Below are positions 1 to 8,339 of a stretch of DNA of 64,000 nt, piece after piece. The stretch comes from Hyalangium ruber. Lineage in GTDB: Bacteria > Myxococcota > Myxococcia > Myxococcales > Myxococcaceae. Numbering within the stretch: position 1 is the stretch's first letter; each line of letters begins with the position of its first letter. The translations under genes were made by a program, and so were the position numbers. Location: positions 620,001 to 684,000 of the forward strand of contig NZ_JAXIVS010000002.1 in NCBI RefSeq assembly GCF_034259325.1, given 5' to 3'. The notes below the pieces were generated by a model that was given only the letters and a program-made list of their open reading frames with translations, had not been told where the DNA came from and did not search any database.

Positions 1-1660
1 CGGGGCTGAGGGGATCACACCCCAGCTCCCGCTCCACGGCGGACTTGAAGCGGTAGAGGAACCCCTGCCAGGGATTGCTCCCCGGGGCGGTCTTCAGTCG
101 GGGAATGAGGGCCGCGCTCAGGCCCGCCGCGGGCTGGAGCTCCACGGCCGGCGCCGCCAGGGCGACGGGCTGCGAAGGCGAACGCGTCACGCCGAGCAGT
201 TCCAGCAGCGCCTGCTTGAGCGAGGCGCTGTCCTCGGCCGTGTAATACAAGCCGTTGCCCACCTGCGCCGTGTTCCGGAGCAGGTTGCTGTTGATGCCAA
301 AGCCCACCGTGTGGATGGTCAGGCTCTGCCGGCCGGCGGTGTTGAAGTCGCCCACCACGGCAGGCGTGTTGCGCTGTAGATCCTGGGTGGCCAGCATCTT
401 GGCCACGTCATCCAGGAGGTAGTTCGGGTTGTCGTCCGTGTAGCTGGCGAGATTGGTGCCCCGGTCGCGCCCAGTGGTGGAGTTGGAGCCGCACCACGCG
501 GAGTCCGGGCAGTAGACGGGCCCACCATTGAGGATGCGCAGCTTGCTGACGACGGTGTTGTGGAGGTTGTCACCGGTGGGCTCGCCATCGGTGATGATGA
601 CCACGGAGGTGGACTGGCATCCCCAGCACACGCTGCGGCCCGGCGAGGTGAGCGAGCCGTTTCGGAACGCGCTCGGGTACATGTAGCCCGTGCCGAAGCC
701 GAACACGTCCCGGTACACCCCATCATCCGAGGTGAAGTAGTAGCCGATGTTGAGCAGCGAGCGCGCCAGGGGGGTGCCCGTGGTGAAACCCAGGCCGTTG
801 ATGGCGTTGATGTAGCTGCCGCGGTAGGCATCGAAGGCGTTGGGGTTGAGGAGCGTCTGGTCGCAGGATGGGTTCTGACGCTGCCGCAGCTCGGTATTCG
901 CAGTGGTGTTGCTGAAGATGCTGAAGCCGACGCGCGAGCCTTGGAGATCCTTGAGGACCTGCTTGAGCACCGCCCGCATCGTCACGTACTTGGGCGGGTT
1001 GAAGTTGAGGAAGCGGCCCCAGAGGATGAAGTCGAGATTGCTCACATCCCCGCTGTTGTTCGCATACGCCTCCGGCAGCTTGTAATAGCCCCGGGTGCTC
1101 AGGCAGCTCAGGCACCGGATGTAGTCAGTCGCGCGCGAGCTGTTCCAGTTGGGTATCCGCTCCTGGCATGCCTGCTCCTTCGAGGCCCAGTTCGGGGAGG
1201 GGTTCGAGCTGTCTCCCCAGGTCATGTACCCGTAGAACTTGCTGTCCTGGAACAGGTTGGGAAAGCCCGTGTCGGCGCCCAGGCCCGTCCCCACATCCGG
1301 CACGGGATAGAGAATTGCGGGGTCCCAGCCGCGACTGAGCTGGAAGGCATCCAGCTTCGGGTTGGAGCACCCGTTGATGGTGCTGTTGAAGAACGCGACG
1401 TGGTCAGCGTTGGTGACCTGCGGCAGCTCCCGCATCGACCCCGACGTGTCGACGAGGAAGTGGACGTTGGGCGGCGTGGCGGGAGTGACCAGCTGGCGCT
1501 CGTCCCCCGATGGCTCCTTGCTGGTGAGCACATCCTGAATGAGCGACGTGGTGAGCTGACAACAGGCCGCGCTGTTCTGGTTCGTACCGAGCTGCGCGGA
1601 GGCAACACCCGCCACCCCCAGCAGCACCAGCCCCAGGCAGACATTCCGCAGACGCTTCAT
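1..1660 (-). CDS. PilY1-like type IV pilus tip/adhesin protein with N-terminal vWA domain (partial, C-terminus beyond left edge)
   Basis: From an ATG at 1660 the minus-strand frame stays open to the left edge (about 553 codons), so this is the N-terminal part of a larger protein. It starts with a Sec signal peptide (basic MKRLRN, hydrophobic core, cleavage after ASA near residue 22). A von Willebrand A domain follows, with a complete MIDAS motif DTSGS at residues 71-75 and a second vWA strand ending in ITDGEPTGD. The visible part ends in a stretch containing NPWQGFLYRFKSAV, which resembles the linker leading to the beta-propeller of PilY1. PilY1 proteins sit at the tip of type IV pili and work in adhesion, pilus assembly and surface sensing. 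The propeller is not in the window, so assignment rests on the vWA part. No minor pilin genes lie to the right; they could lie to the left. A plain secreted vWA protein is the alternative. Confidence 0.7.
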   Translation of the reverse strand, partial: MKRLRNVCLGLVLLGVAGVASAQLGTNQNSAACCQLTTSLIQDVLTSKEPSGDERQLVTPATPPNVHFLVDTSGSMRELPQVTNADHVAFFNSTINGCSNPKLDAFQLSRGWDPAILYPVPDVGTGLGADTGFPNLFQDSKFYGYMTWGDSSNPSPNWASKEQACQERIPNWNSSRATDYIRCLSCLSTRGYYKLPEAYANNSGDVSNLDFILWGRFLNFNPPKYVTMRAVLKQVLKDLQGSRVGFSIFSNTTANTELRQRQNPSCDQTLLNPNAFDAYRGSYINAINGLGFTTGTPLARSLLNIGYYFTSDDGVYRDVFGFGTGYMYPSAFRNGSLTSPGRSVCWGCQSTSVVIITDGEPTGDNLHNTVVSKLRILNGGPVYCPDSAWCGSNSTTGRDRGTNLASYTDDNPNYLLDDVAKMLATQDLQRNTPAVVGDFNTAGRQSLTIHTVGFGINSNLLRNTAQVGNGLYYTAEDSASLKQALLELLGVTRSPSQPVALAAPAVELQPAAGLSAALIPRLKTAPGSNPWQGFLYRFKSAVERELGCDPLSP

Positions 1661-1770
1661 CGAAGACCCCCAATGCCTTGAACGGAGTGCTAGGTCTCAC
1701 ACTCCCGTTAAGATGGGAATCCTGTTTTTACTGAGCTATCAGTGGATTCTGGCTTGACTGTGGGTCCGGA

Positions 1771-2523
1771 TCAGCCTCCGCGCCTGGTCATGTCGAAGAG
1801 GGCGCGGGCCTGCGGGCCGAGGAAGCCATCGAAGCCGGCGGAGCGCTGGGCGATCTCGAAGTAGGCGTAGGGCCAGGTGCGAGTGCCGCCGCCCTTGAGC
1901 GCCACCGGCAGCGGCGCCGCGTGTGTGGCCGTCTGCCGCAGGGACGTACCCACGGCGCCTTCGATGTCGGCCTTCATCGGCACACCGGCCTCGCGCATGC
2001 GCCGCTGCCAGACTTCCACGTCGTCCACCGAGCCGGTGAAGTGGTTCACCTTGCGGCCGAAGGCCAGCAGCCACGCGCCGTACTGGGACTCCTTCTCCAG
2101 CTCCAGCAGCGCGGACTCCTCCGGCGGCGGAGGCGCGGAGAACCAGGCGGCCAGTGCCTCCACGTCCTCGGGCGGCGGCGGGTCCTCGGGCAGCGCGGAG
2201 AGCAGCTGCCGGGCGCGTGGTGAGAGTTCCTCCGCCTTCAGCTCGGAGATGAAGACGCGCGGCAGTCCCTCCGGGTGGGACATATAGATGGCGGCCAGGT
2301 GCGTGTCCGGGAAGGTGTACTCGCCCGCGCGCTTCCAGCCGAGCCGCTCGAACACGCGCTCGAAGAGGGCGATGCCGCCGCCGGGCCGGGCCAGCGTGCG
2401 CAGCGCCACGTGGTCATTGCGGAAGCTGCCTCCGGAGAGCTGGACGAAGGTCCGCGCGTAGGGCACCTCGGCGGCGTAGCGGTCCCACAGCAGGTCGAGC
2501 AATCGCACGGCGGCAGGGTTCAT
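1771..2523 (-). CDS. DUF1338 family protein (2-oxoadipate dioxygenase/decarboxylase-like, VOC fold)
   Basis: The 250-residue product carries the hallmarks of the DUF1338 family: NDHVALR near residue 37, KVNHFTGS and ADIEGAVGTSLRQTATHAA in the middle, and YFEIAQRS followed by FDGFLGPQARALFDM at the C-terminus. In the characterised member HglS these segments supply two His and one Glu that hold Fe(II), and the enzyme converts 2-oxoadipate to 2-hydroxyglutarate in lysine catabolism. All three candidate ligands are present here. The protein is much shorter than HglS and matches the short DUF1338 subgroup, whose substrate is not settled. It lies about 50 bases downstream of the macro-domain gene on the same strand, so the two are probably co-transcribed. 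No other lysine catabolism gene is nearby, so the substrate is uncertain. Confidence 0.8.
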   Translation of the reverse strand: MNPAAVRLLDLLWDRYAAEVPYARTFVQLSGGSFRNDHVALRTLARPGGGIALFERVFERLGWKRAGEYTFPDTHLAAIYMSHPEGLPRVFISELKAEELSPRARQLLSALPEDPPPPEDVEALAAWFSAPPPPEESALLELEKESQYGAWLLAFGRKVNHFTGSVDDVEVWQRRMREAGVPMKADIEGAVGTSLRQTATHAAPLPVALKGGGTRTWPYAYFEIAQRSAGFDGFLGPQARALFDMTRRGG

Positions 2524-2572
2524 GCGCGCGAGTCATAGCCGGCCCGCGTGCCGGAGACGAGCCCGGGCGTGC

Positions 2573-3088
2573 TCAGGGCCGCCGGTAGCGCACCACCGTC
2601 ACCTCCAGGTCCCCGACGTTCGGCTCCAGCGCCGTGTGCATGAGGCCCAGGGCGCGCTCCTCGTTGAAGCCCCCGCTGCCCGCGCCGATGATGGGGAAGG
2701 CCACCGAGCGCCACCCACGCTCCCGGGTCCGCGCGAGCGCGTTCACCACCGAGTCCCGGATGGACTGCTCGGAGGCGCGCCACAGCATGTTGATGCCGGC
2801 CACGTGGATGATGCCCTGGTACGGCAGCCCACCGGCGGAGGTGACCACGGCGGTGCCCAGCGGCATGGGGCCCACGCGCGCCAGCTCGCGGAAGGGCCCG
2901 TGCCCCGCGCGCCGCTTGATGGCGCCGGACACGCCCTGGGGTATCAGCAGCCACCAGGGGATGATGTTCCGGTTCCACGCGTTGACGATGGCGTCCACGC
3001 GCTGGTCCAGCAGGTCTCCCTCCACGACGCGAACCACCGACACCTCCGGGACAGGCCCCGCATCCTTATATAGGCGAGAGGTGGGCAC
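2573..3088 (-). CDS. Macro domain protein (ADP-ribose binding)
   Basis: This 171-residue protein is essentially one macro domain. It shows GDLLDQRVDAIVNAWN (the adenine/ribose pocket strand), a GVSGAIKRRAG helix, PLGTAVVTSAGGLPYQGIIHVAG and the phosphate-binding FPIIGAGSGGFNEERAL. Macro domains bind ADP-ribose or O-acetyl-ADP-ribose and may remove ADP-ribose from proteins or nucleic acids. The chosen start is a GTG at 3088 preceded by a GGAGG about three bases upstream, which is close for a ribosome site, so a slightly different start is possible. It is divergent from the SDR gene at 3131, with 42 bases between starts, and precedes the DUF1338 gene on its own strand. The family fold is clear; the exact biochemical role is not. 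Confidence 0.85.
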   Translation of the reverse strand: MPTSRLYKDAGPVPEVSVVRVVEGDLLDQRVDAIVNAWNRNIIPWWLLIPQGVSGAIKRRAGHGPFRELARVGPMPLGTAVVTSAGGLPYQGIIHVAGINMLWRASEQSIRDSVVNALARTRERGWRSVAFPIIGAGSGGFNEERALGLMHTALEPNVGDLEVTVVRYRRP

Positions 3089-3130
3089 GGTCCTCCGGAC
3101 GATGGCATCCGGGCGGCGGAGCGATTACCC

Positions 3131-3859
3131 ATGCCGGCCATGACCACGACCAAGAAGGTAGCGGCGGTGTTCGGAGCGGGCCCGGGGCTGGGAGCGGCGG
3201 TGGCCCGGCGCTTCGCGCGCGAGGGCTACACGGTGGCGCTGCTGGCGCGCGGGGAAGCGGGGCTGCGCGAGGTGCAGGCGAGCATCACCCGAGACGGCGG
3301 GAGCGCGGCGGTGTACCCGGCGGACGCGGGGGATGCGGGCTCCGTCTCGGCCGCCTTCTCGAAGGTTCGCGCGGAGCTGGGCGCTCCGGAGGTGCTCGTC
3401 TACAACGCGGGAGCCTTCCAGATGGGCGGCATCCTGGAGCTGGATCCGGCCGCCTTCGAGTCGGCGTGGCGGGCGAACTGCCTGGGCGGCTTCCTCAGTG
3501 CGCGCGAGGTGCTCCCGGCGATGCTCGAGGGCGGACGCGGCACCCTGCTCTTCACGGGCGCCACCGCCTCCCTGCGCGGCGGCGCGCGCTTCGCGGGGCT
3601 GGCCGTGGGCAAGTTCGGGCTCCGGGCGCTGGCGCAGTCGCTGGCACGCGAGTTCGGCCCGCGCGGCATCCACGTGGCCCACATCGTCATCGACGGGCAG
3701 ATCGACACCGCGCGGGTGCGCGGGATGATGCCGGGCCGGGAGGCCTCCACGATGCTCGCGCCGGACGCCATCGCGGAGAGCTACTGGCAGCTCCACCAGC
3801 AGCACCCCAGCGCGTGGACCCAGGAGCTGGACCTGCGCCCCGCCCCCGAGAAGTTCTGA
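3131..3859 (+). CDS. Atypical SDR-family oxidoreductase lacking the catalytic tyrosine
   Basis: The 242-residue protein has a Rossmann nucleotide-binding start (VFGAGPGLGAAVARRFA), the YNAG equivalent of NNAG, and the helix that normally holds YxxxK. At that site it reads LAVGKFGLRALAQ, so the lysine is kept but the tyrosine position is leucine. The glycine motif is also non-canonical (GAGPGLG instead of GxxxGIG). These traits match the subgroup of classical SDRs, such as SDR_c10, that lost the usual active-site tetrad. Such proteins may bind NAD(P) without standard dehydrogenase activity or use a changed mechanism. It is divergent from the macro-domain gene and its stop is one base from the convergent signal peptidase gene. 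The substrate cannot be inferred. Confidence 0.8.
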   Translation: MPAMTTTKKVAAVFGAGPGLGAAVARRFAREGYTVALLARGEAGLREVQASITRDGGSAAVYPADAGDAGSVSAAFSKVRAELGAPEVLVYNAGAFQMGGILELDPAAFESAWRANCLGGFLSAREVLPAMLEGGRGTLLFTGATASLRGGARFAGLAVGKFGLRALAQSLAREFGPRGIHVAHIVIDGQIDTARVRGMMPGREASTMLAPDAIAESYWQLHQQHPSAWTQELDLRPAPEKF

Positions 3860-3860
3860 G

Positions 3861-4568
3861 TCACGGCGGGCAGTTCTTCAGCGCCGGCTCCAGGGAGAGG
3901 GGCAGCAGCGGGCTGGCGTGGACCTCGTGCCCCAACCGCTTCTTCTCCCAGACCGCGGGGTCCTCGCCGGCGAAGACGATGTGGCTCACCCGCGCGCGGA
4001 GGTTCGCGAAGGGCACCGTCCCCCAGTAGCGGCTGTCCCAGGAGTTGTCTCGGTTGTCTCCCATGACGAACACGTCACCTGGGGGAACCACGGCATGGCT
4101 GGGCTCCGCGCGAGCCAGGAGGCTCTGGAGGACGACGTACCGCCGCTCGCCTTGGGTTTCGAGGAACGCGAGCACGGAGTCGACTTGCTGGAGCGCGTCC
4201 GAGGGCCAGGGCCCGAGCAGGCAGCGCGGCAGCGGCGTGCCGTTGACATGCACCTCGCCCGAAGCAAGCACGTCGATGGTATCGCCCGGCAGCCCCACGA
4301 CCCGATGCAGGACGTCGGAGCCCTGCTCGGGGTGCCGGAAGATGACCACATCCCCGCGCTGGGTGGCTTTGGCGGCCGACGCAGCCGAGAGATAGGACCA
4401 CTGGTACCCGGAGATGAGGTCCCCGGCGTTGATGGCCGGGTACATGGAGGAGCTGGGCACGGTCCACGTGTGAACCACCAGGAACCGGAGGGCCAGCACG
4501 CCCGAGACGGCCAGAACACCGAAGCCGACGAGCAGGCCGATGAGGAGACGCAGGTGGGCGGGCTTCAT
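3861..4568 (-). CDS. Signal peptidase I family protein with a Ser/His dyad
   Basis: The 235-residue protein has one N-terminal transmembrane segment (about residues 8-30), the catalytic serine box VPSSSMYPAI (Ser41), RGDVVIFRHP, the box VLHRVVGLPGD, and the C-terminal family signature VMGDNRDNSWDSRYWG. It therefore belongs to signal peptidase I, which removes signal peptides on the outer face of the inner membrane. In bacterial LepB the residue before the conserved Arg in the third box is the general-base lysine (KR); here it is His88 (HR). A Ser/His dyad is known in the ER/archaeal type and in the SipW type, whereas the rest of this protein is bacterial in type. It is followed nine bases downstream-upstream by the serine-hydrolase lipoprotein gene on the same strand, which ends at 4578 and is probably its operon partner. 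It is unlikely to be the only signal peptidase of the genome. Confidence 0.85.
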   Translation of the reverse strand: MKPAHLRLLIGLLVGFGVLAVSGVLALRFLVVHTWTVPSSSMYPAINAGDLISGYQWSYLSAASAAKATQRGDVVIFRHPEQGSDVLHRVVGLPGDTIDVLASGEVHVNGTPLPRCLLGPWPSDALQQVDSVLAFLETQGERRYVVLQSLLARAEPSHAVVPPGDVFVMGDNRDNSWDSRYWGTVPFANLRARVSHIVFAGEDPAVWEKKRLGHEVHASPLLPLSLEPALKNCPP

Positions 4569-4577
4569 GGGTGTCTT

Positions 4578-5696
4578 CTACTTGCGCAGCGCGGAGGTAA
4601 GGACGAAGCGGCCGCACAGCTCCACGGCGAGGGCGGACTCGGGCTCGTTGTAGAGGCTGCCGGTGAAGACGGCCACCAGGCTCTGCGAGGGGAAGACGAA
4701 GACGTACTGGCCGCCGTTGCCACGCGCGAACCAGGCGTCCACGGGGGTGTCGCCAATGCCGAACGTGTTGACCCACCAGAGGTAGCCATACTTCGAGTCC
4801 CCGAGCGGGTGGCGGCCCACGGTCGACTCCCGCACCCAGTCCTCGGGGATGAGCTGCTGGCCCTGCCACCTGCCTCCATCCAGCATCACCTGGCCCAGCT
4901 TGGCGAAGTCCCGAGGGCGCAGGCGCAGGTGGCCTCCGGTGTCGGTGCGCCCGCCGTCGGCCTCCTCCCACTCGAAGTGGGTGATGCCCAGCGGCTCGAA
5001 GAGGTGGCGGCGCGAGAACTCGGGGAACGACATGCCCGCGGCGTCCTCCACCAGCGCGCCCAGCACCACCACGCCGCCGGTGCAGTACGCGCTCGACTGG
5101 CCCGGCTCCTCCGCCATGGGCAGGTCGAGAATGAACTTCACCCAGTCCCGCGAGTCGTACATCCGCTCTTCCTGGCCGGGAGAGTCCTGCTGCCAGTCGT
5201 TGCACGCCAGCCCGGTGCGCATCTCCAGCAGGTGGCGCAGGGTCAGCCGTCCCTTGCGCTCATCCTCATTCTGGAAGGGCGCGTACCGGCTCAGCAGAGG
5301 CAGGATGGGCGCATCCACTCCGGGCAATAGCTTCTGCTCCAGGGCGACGCCCGTCAGCATCGAGGTGACGCTCTTGGTGGCCGAGCGCAGGTCATGCGGC
5401 GTGTCGCGGCGGAAGCCGTTCCAGTAGCGCTCGTACACGAGCTTGCCGTTGCGCGCGATGAGCAGTGAGTCCGGCGCGGGGTACTCCCCAGCCTCGAACT
5501 TCCGCTCCAGCTCCGCGAGCCTCGCGGGGTCCATGCCCTCGGCTTCCAGCGAGGAGACGGGCCACCCATCCTCGAGCGGATCCACCGGACTGCCAGGCCC
5601 CTCCATCCGGAGGCCCCCGCAGGCCGTCAGGCCGCAGGCCAACACCACGATGAGAAGGTCGCGGTACTTCCGCGAGGGTCTCGGATCGATGAGCAT
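4578..5696 (-). CDS. Serine hydrolase lipoprotein (class C beta-lactamase / penicillin-binding fold)
   Basis: The start is placed at the ATG at 5696, because the product then opens with a lipoprotein signal peptide ending in the lipobox LTAC (Cys26); longer versions would run into the divergent gene. The 372-residue product shows the serine-hydrolase motifs: RSATKS (SxxK at 105-108, nucleophile Ser105), the tyrosine motif AYCTGG, and a C-terminal RGNGGQYVFVFP strand in the place of the KTG-type box. Family members include esterases, D-aminopeptidases and class C beta-lactamases; most environmental ones are not antibiotic-hydrolysing. The protein is probably anchored to a membrane facing the periplasm. 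It lies nine bases from the start of the signal peptidase gene, so the two are likely translated from one message. Confidence 0.85.
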   Translation of the reverse strand: MLIDPRPSRKYRDLLIVVLACGLTACGGLRMEGPGSPVDPLEDGWPVSSLEAEGMDPARLAELERKFEAGEYPAPDSLLIARNGKLVYERYWNGFRRDTPHDLRSATKSVTSMLTGVALEQKLLPGVDAPILPLLSRYAPFQNEDERKGRLTLRHLLEMRTGLACNDWQQDSPGQEERMYDSRDWVKFILDLPMAEEPGQSSAYCTGGVVVLGALVEDAAGMSFPEFSRRHLFEPLGITHFEWEEADGGRTDTGGHLRLRPRDFAKLGQVMLDGGRWQGQQLIPEDWVRESTVGRHPLGDSKYGYLWWVNTFGIGDTPVDAWFARGNGGQYVFVFPSQSLVAVFTGSLYNEPESALAVELCGRFVLTSALRK

Positions 5697-5726
5697 GCGG
5701 AGGCGGATAAACCCATGGGAAGCGGC

Positions 5727-5732
5727 AAGGAG
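5727..5732 (+). promoter_or_regulatory. Ribosome binding site fixing the start of the 5739 gene
   Basis: The sequence AAGGAG lies six bases before the ATG at 5739. An upstream in-frame ATG at 5715 has no such site, so the shorter start is preferred. Confidence 0.7.
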
Positions 5733-5738
5733 CAACAG

Positions 5739-6206
5739 ATGTCCAGACGGTGGATGTGCTTCGTGGCGTGCGTGTTCCTCTTCCTCGCGGCTCCGGCGAG
5801 CGCCGACGAGCCGAAGAAGGTCGAGGCGACCAAGGTCAAGAGCTTCCGCGAGCTCTCGAAGGCCAAGAAGGGCCGCGTCTTCTTGCTGCACGTCGCGCCC
5901 TCGGGGGTGCTGGTGGGCTCGCCGGGAACCCTCTACGCCGAGCCGTGTGACCCCAAGGACCCAGCGATCCAGAAGCGCACGGGCCTGGTGGGGACGGTCC
6001 AGGTCGAGGACGTACCGGAACCGGTCTCCGAGCAGATGAACGCGAAGAACAACGAGGAGCTCGAGGCCAAATCAGCCCTCACCTGCTACAGCGTCACCGC
6101 GAAGCTCAAGTCCACCCAGGGCGGGGTGACGCTCTCCTTCGTCTCGGCGGAGCCCTCGGGGACCCGCCCCTACGACGAGCGCCTCAACCCGGCGCGCGGC
6201 GACTGA
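5739..6206 (+). CDS. Small secreted protein of unknown function
   Basis: The 155-residue product begins MSRRWMCFVACVF and has a clear Sec signal peptide with likely cleavage after PASA, giving a mature protein of about 130 residues that starts DEPKKVEATK. The mature part is charged and lysine/glutamate rich, with two cysteines (in AEPCDPKD and ALTCYSV) that could form a disulfide. I recognise no family. It is divergent from the serine-hydrolase lipoprotein gene, whose start lies 42 bases away, and ends two bases before the convergent flavin enzyme gene. It probably works in the periplasm or outside the cell. Confidence 0.75.
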   Translation: MSRRWMCFVACVFLFLAAPASADEPKKVEATKVKSFRELSKAKKGRVFLLHVAPSGVLVGSPGTLYAEPCDPKDPAIQKRTGLVGTVQVEDVPEPVSEQMNAKNNEELEAKSALTCYSVTAKLKSTQGGVTLSFVSAEPSGTRPYDERLNPARGD

Positions 6207-6208
6207 CC

Positions 6209-7180
6209 CTACGCGCGGGACAGGGCGGGGAGCACCTTCTCTCCGAAGGCCTCGATGAAGGCGTCCTGCTCCCGGTTGACGTTGTGGAGGTAGAGCCGAT
6301 CGAAGCCCAGGCGCGCATCCTCCCCCAGCCAGTCGAGGTGCCGCTGGAGGCTGGAGGAGATGCGCACCGCGCGGTCGAGGTCCTGGGCGCGCACCGTGTT
6401 GGCGGCCTCCGCGAACTGCGAGGGTCCCCGGAGGTCGGTGAGCACCGAGCTGGGGAAGATGTTCGACCCCCACTGCTCGAGCGCCCCCGAGCGGGCCGCC
6501 GCCTCATCCGCGGCGTAGGACACCTGCACCTTGAGGAACATCGGCTTGCCCTCGCCACCACCGCGCCGGAAGGCTTCCACCACCTGGCGCAGCGCCTCCG
6601 GCGGCTGGGAGATGGTGATGAGCCCGTCGGCCCAGCTCCCCACCCACTCGGCCGTCTTCGCGGTGATGGCGGCACCCACCAGCAGCGGTGGCTCCTTCGG
6701 CCGGGTGTAGAGCTTCGCCTCCTCCACGGTGACGAGGCCCCGGTGCGTCACCGTCTCGCCGCGAAAGAGGGCACGGAGGATGTCCACGCACTCGCGCAGC
6801 CGTGCGTTGCGCTGTTCCTTGGTGGGCCAGCCCTGTCCGGTGATGGCCTCGTTGAGCAACTGCCCGCTGCCGAGCGCCGCCCAGACACGCCCCGGGAACA
6901 TCTCCGCCAGGGTCCCCAGGGCCTGGGCGATGATGGCGGGGTGGTAGCGCTGGCCGGGCGCGTTCACCACGCCCAGGGAGAGCTGCGTGGTGGCGAGCGC
7001 CGCGCCCATGAAGGACCAGGCGAAGCCACTCTGGCCCTGAGCCTCCGTCCACGGGTGGAAGTGGTCGGAGTTGAGCGCGGCGCGAAAGCCCACCCCTTCC
7101 GCCTTGCGCACCATGCGCAGCAACGCGCTGGGGGGAAACTGCTCATGAGAGGCGTGGTAGCCGACCTGGACCCTGGACAT
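6209..7180 (-). CDS. LLM-class flavin-dependent oxidoreductase (probable non-F420 'flavin_revert' type)
   Basis: The ATG at 7180 gives a 323-residue bacterial-luciferase-like TIM barrel opening RVQVGYHASHEQFPPSALL. Further markers are the NSDHFHPW segment after the first strands, AWSFMGAALATTQLSLGVVNAPG, GRVWAALGSGQ, LLVGAAITAKTAEWVGSWADGLI and a C-terminal GFDRLYLHNVNREQ. The opening and overall pattern resemble the subfamily that descends from F420-dependent enzymes but occurs in organisms without F420, and so is expected to use FMN. The substrate is unknown. A longer frame reaches a start at 7261, but the added residues look unlike protein and the homologous start fits 7180. It lies downstream of rarD on the same strand, with about 110 bases between them. 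Confidence 0.8.
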   Translation of the reverse strand: MSRVQVGYHASHEQFPPSALLRMVRKAEGVGFRAALNSDHFHPWTEAQGQSGFAWSFMGAALATTQLSLGVVNAPGQRYHPAIIAQALGTLAEMFPGRVWAALGSGQLLNEAITGQGWPTKEQRNARLRECVDILRALFRGETVTHRGLVTVEEAKLYTRPKEPPLLVGAAITAKTAEWVGSWADGLITISQPPEALRQVVEAFRRGGGEGKPMFLKVQVSYAADEAAARSGALEQWGSNIFPSSVLTDLRGPSQFAEAANTVRAQDLDRAVRISSSLQRHLDWLGEDARLGFDRLYLHNVNREQDAFIEAFGEKVLPALSRA

Positions 7181-7291
7181 GGAGGCCCGAACCTTGTCGC
7201 AGGGGCAGGCGGGCCGGGAGCGCTCTGGCCCCCGACTGTCCGCTAACGAAAGCGGCCCCACGCCACGAGTGTCTCCACCTGTTCCTTCGGG

Positions 7292-8233
7292 CTACGCGGA
7301 CTGGGTCCGCCGCGGCTTCGTGACGGGCACGGGCGTGCCTCCGAGCCGGCTACCCCGCACACTGTCGGCGGCGTAGAGGAGCACGGCCGTCCAGATGAGG
7401 GCGAAGGTGACGGCGTGGCGAGAGGTGAACGACTCGCCATAGACCAGCACCGCCAGGGCGAGCTGGCCGGTGGGCGCCAGGTACTGGATGAAGCCCAGCG
7501 TGGAGTAGCGCAGCCGCTTGGCGCCCAGGGCGAACCACAGGAGCGGCAGCGCGGTGGCCACGCCACTGCCCACCAGCAACAGCGACTCGCGCACGGTGCC
7601 CGCGAACAGCTGGCCCTGCTGGGCCATGGGCACCAGCAGCAGGAACAGCACCCCCACGGGCGCGGCGAAGCCCGTCTCCACCGCCAGCCCCGTGAGCGGC
7701 TCCACGGGGGCCATCTTGCGCACCAGCCCGTAGAAACCAAAGGTGAGCGCGAGCAGCAGCGACACCCAGGGCAGCACCCCCAGCCCCACGGTGAGGTAGA
7801 GCACGCCGAGCGCCGCGAGCCCCACCGCCACGAGCTGCAGCGGACGCAGCCGCTCGCCCAGCACGACCCGGGCGAGCACCACGTTGAGCAGCGGGTTGAT
7901 GTAGTAGCCCAGGCTGGCCTCCAGCACATGGCCGGTGTTGACGGCCCAGATGAAGAGGAACCAGTTGGAGGAGATGAGGGCGGTGGACACGAGCAGCGCC
8001 ACCAGCGTCTTGCGCTGGCTCAGCGCGCGCTTCACCTCCGGCCAGCGCCGGGCGAAGGTGAGCAGGCCTGCGACGAAGAGGAAGGACCAGACCACCCGGT
8101 GGGCGATGACCACCAGGGGTGGCACCTGCGCCAGTTGCTTCCAATAGATGGGGAACAGGCCCCATGACAGGTAGGCCGCGATGGCGTAGGCGAAGCCTGA
8201 CGCGCGCGGAGCGGGCGAGGGCTCGCTGGGCAT
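7292..8233 (-). CDS. rarD: RarD-type EamA/DMT family transporter
   Basis: This is a ten-helix EamA/DMT-superfamily permease. It matches RarD in its opening (GFAYAIAAYLSWGLFPIYWKQL), the HRVVWSF segment, LISSNWFLFIWAVN, EASLGYYINPLLNV and the late SFTSRHAVTFALIWTA. RarD proteins are inner-membrane exporters or importers of unknown physiological substrate, first named for chloramphenicol sensitivity. The start is taken as the ATG at 8233 (313 residues); a longer frame to 8302 would add a hydrophilic GC-rich tail. A GAGAG purine run precedes the start. The gene is divergent from the HMG-CoA synthase gene across about 105 bases that must hold both promoters. Confidence 0.85.
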   Translation of the reverse strand: MPSEPSPAPRASGFAYAIAAYLSWGLFPIYWKQLAQVPPLVVIAHRVVWSFLFVAGLLTFARRWPEVKRALSQRKTLVALLVSTALISSNWFLFIWAVNTGHVLEASLGYYINPLLNVVLARVVLGERLRPLQLVAVGLAALGVLYLTVGLGVLPWVSLLLALTFGFYGLVRKMAPVEPLTGLAVETGFAAPVGVLFLLLVPMAQQGQLFAGTVRESLLLVGSGVATALPLLWFALGAKRLRYSTLGFIQYLAPTGQLALAVLVYGESFTSRHAVTFALIWTAVLLYAADSVRGSRLGGTPVPVTKPRRTQSA

Positions 8234-8339
8234 GGCTGCTTTCTCTCTCTCTCGTCCCTCTCGGGCTGGACCTAGATAACATCCCCCCTGGCCGCACCGC
8301 ATGACGAAGCACGCTCTCCTTTAGGACCCGCCAACCGCC

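Noticed and set aside
560-1681. A 373-codon plus-strand frame opposite the PilY1-like gene
   Set aside because: The minus frame has a signal peptide, MIDAS motif and natural composition; the plus frame is Arg/Val/Glu/His-rich noise.
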